Source of the DNA: Myxococcales bacterium
GTDB taxonomy: Bacteria > Myxococcota > Polyangia > Fen-1088
Length of the DNA: 7,304 nucleotides
Assembly (NCBI GenBank): GCA_003155465.1
Contig: PMCR01000561.1
Coordinates: forward strand, 5,947 to 13,250
Direction of reading: 5' to 3'
In this document: positions 1-6,253 of the stretch, piece by piece
How the letters are laid out: every line of letters begins with the position of its first letter
How positions within the stretch are numbered: position 1 is the first letter of the stretch
The notes under the pieces: generated by a model
Seen by the model: the letters and a program-made list of their open reading frames with translations, nothing else
What the model was told of the DNA's origin: nothing
Database searches by the model: none
Made by a program: the position numbers and the translations under genes

Positions 1-2238
1 CCGCGCGTGACCACCGAGAAGGCCATTGCCAACTTTCGTCGGCAAATCGATTCTGTCGGCTTCGCCTACGACTGGGATCGCGAGGTCAACACCACCGATC
101 CCAAGTACTTCAAGTGGACCCAGTGGATCTTCCTGCAGCTTTTCAAACAGGGTCTGGCCTACGAGGGCACCGTGCCCATCAACTGGTGCCCGTCATGCAA
201 GACAGGCCTGGCCAACGAAGAGGTCAGTCAGGGCTGCTGCGAGCGCTGTGGCACCGGGGTCGAGCGCAAAGACTTGCGCCAGTGGTTGTTGCGCATTACA
301 CGCTACGCGGATCGGCTGTTGGAGGATTTGGCGGACCTGGACTGGCCCGAGTCCACCCTGGCCATGCAGCGCAACTGGATCGGTCGCTCGGACGGAGCCG
401 AGGCGATCTTCAAGGTGGCCGGCCCCGATGGCTTGCCGTCAATGGAAGAAATCAAGGTCTTCACCACGCGGCCCGATACCTTGTACGGCGCGACCTACAT
501 GGTGCTGTCCCCTGAACATCCGCTGGTCGACGCGTTGACCACAGGGGCGCGGCATGCGGCGGTGCGCGCCTACCAGATCGCCGCGCGCCGCAAGAGCGAC
601 CTGGAACGCACCGATCTGGCAAAGGAAAAGACGGGCGCGTTCACTGGAGCTTTCGCCATCAATCCGGTCAATGGCGAGAAGATCCCGGTTTGGATCGCCG
701 ACTATGTGCTTTCGACCTACGGCACTGGTGCGATCATGGCGGTGCCGGCGCACGACCAGCGCGACTACGAATTCGCCAGCAAGTTCAATCTGCCCATCCG
801 TCCCGTGGTGCGGCCCACCGACGGCCGCGAGCCTGAGCCCGGCCAGGCCTTCGTCGACGACGGGATCGCCATCAACTCAGGCGATCTCGACGGCCTGCCC
901 ACGCTGCAGGCCAAGGCCAAGGTCACAAGGCAGCTTGAAGCCCGCGGGCTGGGTCGCGCCATGGTCAGCTACCGCTTGCGCGACTGGGTGTTTTCCCGGC
1001 AACGCTACTGGGGCGAGCCGATCCCCATCGTTCACTGTCCCACCCACGGCACGGTACCGGTGCCCGAATCGGCCCTGCCGGTCACCCTGCCCGAGGTGGA
1101 GCGCTACGAGCCGACCGGCACGGGCGAATCGCCTCTCGCCGGGATCGAATCGTGGGTCAAGACGACTTGTCCGACCTGCGGCGGCCCGGCCCGACGCGAA
1201 ACCAACACCATGCCTCAGTGGGCGGGATCCTGCTGGTACTACCTGCGATACCTCGACCCCAAGGCCGAACACGAGCCCTGGTCCAAGCAGTCCGAGCAGC
1301 AGTGGCAGCCGGTCGACCTCTACGTGGGGGGCGCCGAGCACGCCGTCCTCCACCTTCTCTACTCGCGTTTCTGGCACAAGGTGCTCTACGACCTGGGACA
1401 CGTCTCGACCAAGGAGCCGTTCAAGAAGTTGCGCCACCAGGGCACGGTGCTCGCCTACTCGTACCAGGATGCACTGGGCCGCTACCACGAGATGTCAGAG
1501 ATCGAGCTGCGCGGTGACGACGCCATCCTCAAGGCCACGGGCGAGAAACTGAAGGCGGCCGTGGACAAGATGGCCAAGACCAAACTCAACGGCGTCAACC
1601 CTGACGACGTGGTGGCCGAGTACGGCGCAGACGTGTTGCGCCTGTACGAGATGTTCATGGGCGAGTTCGAGCTGCCCAAGCCTTGGGATGCGCGAGCCAT
1701 CGAGGGATGCAGTCGTTTCTTGAGGCGCGTCTGGCGGCTGGTGGAGGAACTCGACGAGAAGCCGGCGCCGGCCGGCGATCCGCATTTGCGACTGCGCCAC
1801 AAGACCATCAAGAAAGTGACCGGCGACCTGGATCGCATGGCCTTCAATACGGCCGTGGCCGCGATGATGGAGTACCTGAACGCGCTAGCCGGCAGCGGCG
1901 CCACCCGCGAGGATCTGCTGGCGCTCATCAAGCTGATCGGGCCTTTTGCTCCCCATCTGGGCGACGAGGCGTGGGAAAAACTGGGCCAGCAGGGTTTCCT
2001 GCTGCAGGCTTCATGGCCGAGCTACGATGAGGCGTTGACCATCGACGCGGTGGTGACCCTGGGCGTGCAGGTGAACGGCAAGTTGCGTGGCGATGTCCAG
2101 GTCGCGCGCGACGCGCCCGAGGCCGAGGTGCGCGAAAAGGCGATGGCCGTGCCCAATGTGGCCAAGCACCTTGAGGGCAAGACCGTGCGCAAGGTCATCG
2201 TGGTCGCCGGCAAGATCGTCAATATCGTTGTAAGCTAG
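1..2238 (+). CDS. leuS: Leucyl-tRNA synthetase, 5'-truncated by window edge
   Basis: Class I aminoacyl-tRNA synthetase that charges tRNA-Leu with leucine in the cytoplasm. The frame is open from base 1, so the GTG at 7 is an internal valine. Roughly the first 90-100 residues, including the HIGH motif, are missing to the left. Counting from the codon at 7, one sees a first zinc knuckle (CPSC at 61-64, CERC at 78-81), NWIGRS (123-128), the editing domain with its threonine-rich TTRPDT (153-158) and GTGAIMAVPAHDQRD (239-253, containing the conserved editing Asp), a second CPTCGG (388-393), the QWAGSCWYYLRY segment, GGAEHAVLHLLYSRFWHK (441-458), an approximately 40-residue leucine-specific-type insertion, the KMSKS equivalent written KMAKT (521-525, nt 1567-1581), the helical anticodon-binding domain and the small C-terminal domain (VNGKLRG). 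The C-terminus is complete. It ends 20 nt before the DUF167 gene, and the two are probably cotranscribed. Confidence 0.97.
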   Translation, partial: PRVTTEKAIANFRRQIDSVGFAYDWDREVNTTDPKYFKWTQWIFLQLFKQGLAYEGTVPINWCPSCKTGLANEEVSQGCCERCGTGVERKDLRQWLLRITRYADRLLEDLADLDWPESTLAMQRNWIGRSDGAEAIFKVAGPDGLPSMEEIKVFTTRPDTLYGATYMVLSPEHPLVDALTTGARHAAVRAYQIAARRKSDLERTDLAKEKTGAFTGAFAINPVNGEKIPVWIADYVLSTYGTGAIMAVPAHDQRDYEFASKFNLPIRPVVRPTDGREPEPGQAFVDDGIAINSGDLDGLPTLQAKAKVTRQLEARGLGRAMVSYRLRDWVFSRQRYWGEPIPIVHCPTHGTVPVPESALPVTLPEVERYEPTGTGESPLAGIESWVKTTCPTCGGPARRETNTMPQWAGSCWYYLRYLDPKAEHEPWSKQSEQQWQPVDLYVGGAEHAVLHLLYSRFWHKVLYDLGHVSTKEPFKKLRHQGTVLAYSYQDALGRYHEMSEIELRGDDAILKATGEKLKAAVDKMAKTKLNGVNPDDVVAEYGADVLRLYEMFMGEFELPKPWDARAIEGCSRFLRRVWRLVEELDEKPAPAGDPHLRLRHKTIKKVTGDLDRMAFNTAVAAMMEYLNALAGSGATREDLLALIKLIGPFAPHLGDEAWEKLGQQGFLLQASWPSYDEALTIDAVVTLGVQVNGKLRGDVQVARDAPEAEVREKAMAVPNVAKHLEGKTVRKVIVVAGKIVNIVVS

Positions 2239-2258
2239 GAAACTCCCTCTGATCGACC

Positions 2259-2555
2259 ATGGCCGAGCTGAGAGTCAGCGAGAAGGACGGCGCGGTCACG
2301 CTCGACATCGTGGTGCAGCCGCGCTGTCCGCGCGAAGGCGTGGGGCCGGTCAAGGGCGACAGGCTCAAAGTCTCGGTGAACGCCCCGCCGGTGGACGGCA
2401 AGGCCAATGAGGCCGTGCAAAGGGTTCTGGCCGAGACCTTTGGCGTGCCCCGCTCGGCCGTGACCATCATTCGCGGCGAAACCGGCAAGCGGAAGACGGT
2501 GCGCATCGCCGGGGTAACGGCCGGGGCTGCCATGGGGCTGTTCGCGAAGATCTAG
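2259..2555 (+). CDS. DUF167 / UPF0235 (YggU-family) protein
   Basis: A 98-residue protein that fits the normal small size of the YggU/UPF0235 family. The biochemical role of this family is not established. The family signature is clear: VVQPRCPREGV near residues 18-28, then the diagnostic NAPPVDGKANEAV at 41-53, and IIRGETGKRKTVRI at 70-83. The ATG at 2259 is the only usable start, because an in-frame TGA lies at 2250-2252. There is no good Shine-Dalgarno sequence: the nearest AGGA is at 2237-2240, 18 nt away and overlapping the leuS stop. Translation may therefore depend on ribosomes terminating on leuS. The next gene to the right is convergent, so this is the last gene of the plus-strand unit. 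The family assignment is firm; the function is unknown. Confidence 0.9.
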   Translation: MAELRVSEKDGAVTLDIVVQPRCPREGVGPVKGDRLKVSVNAPPVDGKANEAVQRVLAETFGVPRSAVTIIRGETGKRKTVRIAGVTAGAAMGLFAKI

Positions 2556-2717
2556 CAGGATATCGTCACCACCCTTGCGTGCCGCCAGCGTCCCTTGTGC
2601 TTGCGCAATACTTGCGGGAGAGACACGCGCCTGCGCGCTTCCGGCATCGGCCCCCCAGAGTTCGTTCCACTCACACAAATGATTCTTGGGATCGGAAGGC
2701 CAGCGGACGGGGGGAGG

Positions 2718-2747
2718 GGTCACCGTCGGCCGCCGCCGGCCGTGACC
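2718..2747. terminator. GC-rich hairpin between convergent genes
   Basis: GGTCAC (2718-2723) pairs with GTGACC (2742-2747). After one C-C mismatch, six more pairs follow (one of them T-G), closing a CGCC loop at 2731-2734. It lies 163 nt after the DUF167 stop and 23 nt past the stop of the convergent minus-strand gene, the natural place for a shared bidirectional terminator. No T-run follows on either strand, so it is not a textbook intrinsic terminator. It could instead act as a 3'-end stabiliser or a Rho-linked site. The rest of the 214-nt gap (2556-2769) shows no convincing gene or other signal. Confidence 0.5.
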
Positions 2748-2769
2748 AGGCCAGCCCCCAATTTCTACC

Positions 2770-4146
2770 CTATCTTTTCGGGCATCCGGTGTTCAGAGCC
2801 TCCACGGCGACGATGTCGTAGGCGGCAACCGCCGTGCTGACGCCGGCGCCGGCGCGCTGGAGTTCGTCGATGCGCTGGTTGATCTCGGCGATCTGGCCTT
2901 TGGGCCCTTCGCGAAGATCGGCCAGGCCGCTCAGCGTGTATCGGTCGAGCGGCAGGTCGAGGGGCTTGGTCGTGGCGAACGCCTTGATGCGTTCCCGGTT
3001 GACCTTGTCACCAGGGATTGGGCAGACCTTCAGGACGTAGCCACCCTTCTTCCATGCTTCATCGGGGAAGGTATACCAGCGGCCGGCCTCCAGCCGGTTG
3101 CCGGGCGAGGGCGCACTGGGCAGCAACAGCGAGGCCTTGCCGTTCTCGTAGACACTGAATACGTAGACATACCCTGGCTCGGCCAGGCGCAGACTGAACT
3201 CGGCCAGCTCTCCCTCGCGGAACTGAGTGGCCGACAGTCTCAGTTCGATACCACGTCTGTCGCCTACCATCCCGACGAGTTCCATGGCCGCCTTCTGCGG
3301 AAACAAGGCTCCCTTGCGCTCCAGCTTGTCCCGTTCCTGGGGTTCCAGGTCGACCTCAAATCGAGACAAGGACTGGGGCAGGATCTCACCCGTGGCCGCG
3401 TTTTGCAGGTACAGGCGGAATTCCGCTCTGCGGCCGGTTGGGGAAGAGGTCGAGCCGGTCACAAAGTGAGTTACACCATACTGGCGCCACAGCTTCGTCG
3501 GGTCGGTCGTCATGCCCTCGCTCATAACCACAAGCTTCTGGGTGGGCGCCAGCAGCGGCGGCTGCAGGCGGTGCTGCAAGATGCCCTGCGCCTCGTAGGC
3601 GAGGTGGGTGAAGTGGTCGCCATCGTCAGTGGGTGGAAGCACCATGATGGCTGCTTGCGCGGGCAAGGCCCGTACGAGCCTTGCGCTGGCCTTGCGCAGG
3701 TCTTGCTCCATCACCGTGTTGCGCGAGCAGCGCGCCCAAACCCGAACCCGGCCGTCTGGCGTCTGGCAGCTACGCTCGCGCGAGCAGCCGGCCCGGCGCT
3801 GTTCCACCAGCACGCGCACGTCTTCCTCCGAGCGGGTCAGCCGCGTGCTCGTACCTCCTGCAACGGTCTCGCTGTCGACCACCGCCGTCTCCGATCGTAT
3901 CTTGATCTCGATCGTGCGCATTGCATCGTTGATCGCCAAGTCGTAGGCCGCCTGCGCGGTCACCGACTCACCCGCCCCGAACGCCCAGTCCTCGTCCAGC
4001 CACTGGGTCGCCTGGAGGAAGGATTGGTTGTCAGTGGGCGTGCAAACAGCTTCTTGCGTTCTCGCTTTGTCGCGAGCTGGTAGTTGAGCTGTCCCACATG
4101 CGGTTGCAAGAACGAGAGACAGCAGACTGGTTCGTGTTCCGTTCAT
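2770..4146 (-). CDS. Lipoprotein with LPP20-like, CsgG/FlgO-like and DUF4384 regions
   Basis: A 458-residue protein predicted to be exported. The N-terminus is a short hydrophobic stretch ending ATAC (Cys17), a plausible though non-ideal lipobox. Residues about 45-115 resemble LPP20/FlgT-like envelope lipoproteins: an A-rich helix (AQAAYDLAINDAMRTIEIKI) followed by S/T/E-rich strand. Residues about 164-260 (AAIMVLPPTDDG through GVTHFVTGS) resemble the CsgG/FlgO-type fold. Residues about 300-400 fit DUF4384, with FREGELAEFSLRL, GYVYVFSVYENG, LLLPS and GRWYTFPDE. The C-terminal tail (about 412-432) has a short helical segment. DUF4384 domains are often fused to or encoded beside caspase-like proteins, as here: the upstream gene ends 39 nt away on the same strand. 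The ATG has GGAG at 4154-4151, only 4 nt upstream, a strong but close ribosome site. Domain calls are from sequence pattern. Its role as partner or regulator of the protease is an inference. Confidence 0.85.
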   Translation of the reverse strand: MNGTRTSLLSLVLATACGTAQLPARDKARTQEAVCTPTDNQSFLQATQWLDEDWAFGAGESVTAQAAYDLAINDAMRTIEIKIRSETAVVDSETVAGGTSTRLTRSEEDVRVLVEQRRAGCSRERSCQTPDGRVRVWARCSRNTVMEQDLRKASARLVRALPAQAAIMVLPPTDDGDHFTHLAYEAQGILQHRLQPPLLAPTQKLVVMSEGMTTDPTKLWRQYGVTHFVTGSTSSPTGRRAEFRLYLQNAATGEILPQSLSRFEVDLEPQERDKLERKGALFPQKAAMELVGMVGDRRGIELRLSATQFREGELAEFSLRLAEPGYVYVFSVYENGKASLLLPSAPSPGNRLEAGRWYTFPDEAWKKGGYVLKVCPIPGDKVNRERIKAFATTKPLDLPLDRYTLSGLADLREGPKGQIAEINQRIDELQRAGAGVSTAVAAYDIVAVEALNTGCPKR

Positions 4147-4185
4147 GTCTCTCCGTCGGACTCCGCAGCGCGCCTGTTGTCCTCG

Positions 4186-5793
4186 TCACTGCTCGCCAAG
4201 CCCTCTGGCCAGTAGGACGTCTTTGGCCGCGCCCAGGCCTCCACCCACGGTCAGGGTGGGATTCTGCGCGCGGAACTGGCGCTGAGCCTCCCGGAAAACC
4301 CGCGGCGTCACCCAGTCAGTCAGCTCCTTCAAAGAGATGGCGCCATCGCCATCCATGTCGGCCTGGGCACCACCAAGTCCCTTCAGGAGAAACCGCGTGA
4401 ACAGTCCCCCTGACGTCGCGTCCGCCTGGTTCCCCGCGGTTTCGCCGGCGGCGGTAGCCGAGAAGAGCGCCACCTTGGCTGGCGCGACCACCGTCTTGAC
4501 CGGGATCATGGGCCTCACGCCGGAGGGCAAGACCGATCGGCCGCTGCCAGAGAAGCAGGAATCCACGAAGGAAACAACTTCTTGTGCGCGAGAGCGAGAG
4601 AGGTCAGCGAGCACTTCGGGCAGGGAGATCCCGGTCTGCGCCGCAGCCTGCACGTCGGCATCGTAGGGCAGCAGAAGGCTGTCGCCGGAAGTGAGGTCGG
4701 GTGTCCCATGCCCGCTGAAGTAGAAGAATATCCGTCCCCCTGCCGGCACATTCTTCTTGAGCCAGTTGATTTCGCGCAGTACATCGGTGCGAGTGGCGCG
4801 GCCGTCGGTGATCAGGTGGAGATTTCGGTTTGGCACCCCGAGAGTGGTTTCCGCCAGCCCGGCGAATCCCTCCGCGTCAGCTCGTGCACCGGCTGCGGGG
4901 GAGAGATCCCGGTAGCCCTCTATGCCCACCACCAACGCATATGAATCGGAACGTGAAGCGCCCGAGCGAAAGGTTGCAGTGCCCGAAGACTCGGAAGGGC
5001 GCGAGATGGGCGACGGATGGGTCATAGGGGAAAGGACCGGGACGGCCGCTTCTGTGGGTCGTGACTCCCCGAACGCTGCCTGAACGCGAGCGTACTGCTC
5101 CATATCAGCCTCAAGAGCAACCTTGATAGGCTTGTCTTCTGAATTCACGCCCAACCTGAAGACGGTCTTCGCCGGCTTGTGTCCGGGGAGCGTGGTGATG
5201 TAGGTCCATTTGTTGACACGCAGGTCCGAATTGGCATCGGAGTCGTAGTTTGGGAACAGCTTCATCTCGCCGTCCTCCGGTACGAACAGCGCGATCATGC
5301 CCAGGCCCCAGAAGCAGCCACCTAGTATGCTAGTAAGAAGAACTGCAAGCTTCTTGTCGTTCTTCGGGTCTGGAGTGTCCTTGGTGGGCGTGTTCAGTGG
5401 CACGTACTTGTAGAGCATGATCGACGTGCCGGCGACCGCAGCCCCTGCCAGCAGCCAGACCGGGAAGGCCCACCAGCCCCGGTGATAGACCTTGCGTGTG
5501 TGAGACTTCGAGAAGTCATCAACGTACGGGGTCTTGCCCAGATCCTCATCGTCTTCCTTGACCGTCGTGTCTGCGTGGAAAAGACCTCCATCCACTCTTT
5601 TCGTGGCCCCCTCGCGCTTCACGACAGCGCCAGAAGGATCGGACTCGATGCGCACCCGCGGGCCAGGCCCGAGCGGCACCCACACACCGCAGCCCGTCGC
5701 CAGGAGAGCGACGACCAGAACGACGGCGATGGGACGATGGCACCCAGCGACGCGCGCACACGTAGATCTTCTCGAGCTTTCTCTCAGGTTCAT
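4186..5793 (-). CDS. Caspase-like (peptidase C14) lipoprotein with PEGA-like, two-helix and EF-hand segments
   Basis: A 535-residue envelope-anchored cysteine protease of the bacterial metacaspase/orthocaspase type. In order: a basic leader and hydrophobic core ending LLATGC (lipidated Cys35); a PEGA-like stretch (about 46-93, SDPSGAVV then GKTP); two hydrophobic helices (about 109-128 and 149-171); a P/S-rich linker (about 245-283); and a caspase p20-like core from 284 (YALVVGIEGY). Catalytic His362 is in FYFSGHG and catalytic Cys413 in FVDSCFSG, with the acidic residue before SC that basic-specific metacaspases use in the S1 pocket. Residues 479-490 (DMDGDGAISLKE) form a canonical EF-hand loop, suggesting calcium control. 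The ATG is supported by GGGAG at 5809-5805 with an 11-nt spacer. A GTG at codon 15 is the alternative start. It is first in an operon with the DUF4384 lipoprotein gene and has its own promoter. The fold and dyad are clear; the substrate is unknown. Confidence 0.93.
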   Translation of the reverse strand: MNLRESSRRSTCARVAGCHRPIAVVLVVALLATGCGVWVPLGPGPRVRIESDPSGAVVKREGATKRVDGGLFHADTTVKEDDEDLGKTPYVDDFSKSHTRKVYHRGWWAFPVWLLAGAAVAGTSIMLYKYVPLNTPTKDTPDPKNDKKLAVLLTSILGGCFWGLGMIALFVPEDGEMKLFPNYDSDANSDLRVNKWTYITTLPGHKPAKTVFRLGVNSEDKPIKVALEADMEQYARVQAAFGESRPTEAAVPVLSPMTHPSPISRPSESSGTATFRSGASRSDSYALVVGIEGYRDLSPAAGARADAEGFAGLAETTLGVPNRNLHLITDGRATRTDVLREINWLKKNVPAGGRIFFYFSGHGTPDLTSGDSLLLPYDADVQAAAQTGISLPEVLADLSRSRAQEVVSFVDSCFSGSGRSVLPSGVRPMIPVKTVVAPAKVALFSATAAGETAGNQADATSGGLFTRFLLKGLGGAQADMDGDGAISLKELTDWVTPRVFREAQRQFRAQNPTLTVGGGLGAAKDVLLARGLGEQ

Positions 5794-5828
5794 TGCGTCC
5801 GGATCTCCCGTGAGGATGGCGAACGGAT

Positions 5829-6005
5829 CTAGGCGGCGAGTATAGTGATCAGGTGGGAACCGTCAATCTGGCAGGGGTGGCAAACAAGCGCGCTCGGATG
5901 TTGGCGGTGACTGTGTGCAGCGCGGAAGCCGTCCGATCGGACGAGCCGCAGGGCTTCGTTCGTTGACGTGAGATTCCGAAACGGGACCCACAGATAGCGC
6001 GACAT
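5829..6005 (-). CDS. Possible 58-residue ORF, last in the overlapping gene chain
   Basis: Unrecognised. The ATG shares its A with the TGA of the upstream 82-residue gene (TGATG at 6007-6003), the coupling seen throughout this chain. It begins MSRYLWVPFRNL, and its first 30 or so codons favour G/C in the third position, as in the neighbouring genes. The second half (from HSHRQHPS onward) is less codon-like: it includes an ATA codon and carries the caspase promoter (5839-5866) and a 14-bp palindrome. No Shine-Dalgarno sequence is obvious. There is no signal peptide or membrane helix, and only two cysteines, in CHPC near the C-terminus. It could be a genuine small protein, a leader translated by coupling, or simply an open stretch between the two operons. 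Confidence 0.4.
   Translation of the reverse strand: MSRYLWVPFRNLTSTNEALRLVRSDGFRAAHSHRQHPSALVCHPCQIDGSHLITILAA
5839..5866 (-). promoter_or_regulatory. Sigma70-type promoter of the caspase operon
   Basis: Read on the minus strand, TTGACG (5866-5861) and TATACT (5844-5839) each match consensus in five of six positions, with a 16-nt spacer. Initiation would be expected near 5832, giving a leader of about 39 nt that contains the GGGAG ribosome site before the ATG at 5793. The spacer contains the palindrome TGATCA (5846-5851). This placement, exactly upstream of a gene with its own ribosome site, makes it the best promoter visible in the window. It overlaps the last codons of the doubtful 58-residue ORF. 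Confidence 0.72.
5930..5943. repeat. 14-bp perfect palindrome upstream of the caspase promoter
   Basis: CGTCCGATCGGACG is perfectly self-complementary and centred between 5936 and 5937, about 100 bp upstream of the predicted caspase transcription start. Its symmetry suits a dimeric regulator site. It is also a sequence a GC-rich genome can produce by chance, and no second copy was noticed in the window. Confidence 0.3.
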
Positions 6006-6253
6006 CACCGCACCGCCCGAGCATGCCGCCAGCGGCCTTTGTGCCTGCGCAGGAGGGGCGGCAAGCGGTCCCGCTTCGCGATAGGTGCCCATGCACCGAG
6101 AAACCGATAGGACGCGCCAGAGCACAGGCGGTAGCACCACGCGCGCACCATGGCCGCGGGAGTGAGGAGCAGACCCAGCACCCACACGGGACCTATGACG
6201 ACGAACACGAGCAACGCAAGAGCGCGCCAGCCGTGCCGACGAAGCCACCTCAC
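6005..6253 (-). CDS. Small basic single-helix membrane protein
   Basis: An 82-residue protein of unknown family. The GTG start overlaps the upstream stop by 4 nt (GTGA at 6253-6250) and has AGGG at 6261-6258 just upstream. The same frame is open further upstream to an ATG at 6322, but that would overlap the neighbour by 73 nt and disrupt the coupling pattern, so the GTG is preferred. The N-terminus is basic (RWLRRHGWR). One long hydrophobic segment follows at about 11-36 (ALALLVFVVIGPVWVLGLLL), then a strongly basic tail rich in Arg and Lys with two Cys (CYRLC). By the positive-inside rule both ends are basic, so topology is not obvious from sequence. The stop shares a base with the next ATG. 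It resembles its 36-residue neighbour only in having a helix next to an RWLRR motif. The role is unknown. Confidence 0.68.
   Translation of the reverse strand: MRWLRRHGWRALALLVFVVIGPVWVLGLLLTPAAMVRAWCYRLCSGASYRFLGAWAPIAKRDRLPPLLRRHKGRWRHARAVR

Noticed and set aside
554..1552. Long plus-strand ORF of 332 residues within leuS
   Set aside because: It is a shifted-frame shadow: Ser/Arg/Pro-rich, low complexity, and entirely inside a gene with full LeuS motifs.
2235..2723. Minus-strand ORF of 162 residues opposite the DUF167 gene
   Set aside because: It is antisense to a clear family member and shows no recognisable domain. GC-rich genes commonly leave such open frames.
2579..2840. Two plus-strand ORFs of about 80 residues in the convergent gap
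   Set aside because: Their composition is low-complexity Arg/Pro, they run across the terminator-like hairpin, and they overlap the 3' end of the DUF4384 gene.
3403..4083. Plus-strand ORF of 226 residues
   Set aside because: It lies antisense to the DUF4384 lipoprotein, which has a good start, ribosome site and domain pattern. The plus-strand product has no family features.
5482..5845. Plus-strand ORFs of 103-116 residues opposite the start of the caspase gene
   Set aside because: They cover the caspase promoter and leader in antisense and have shadow-type composition.
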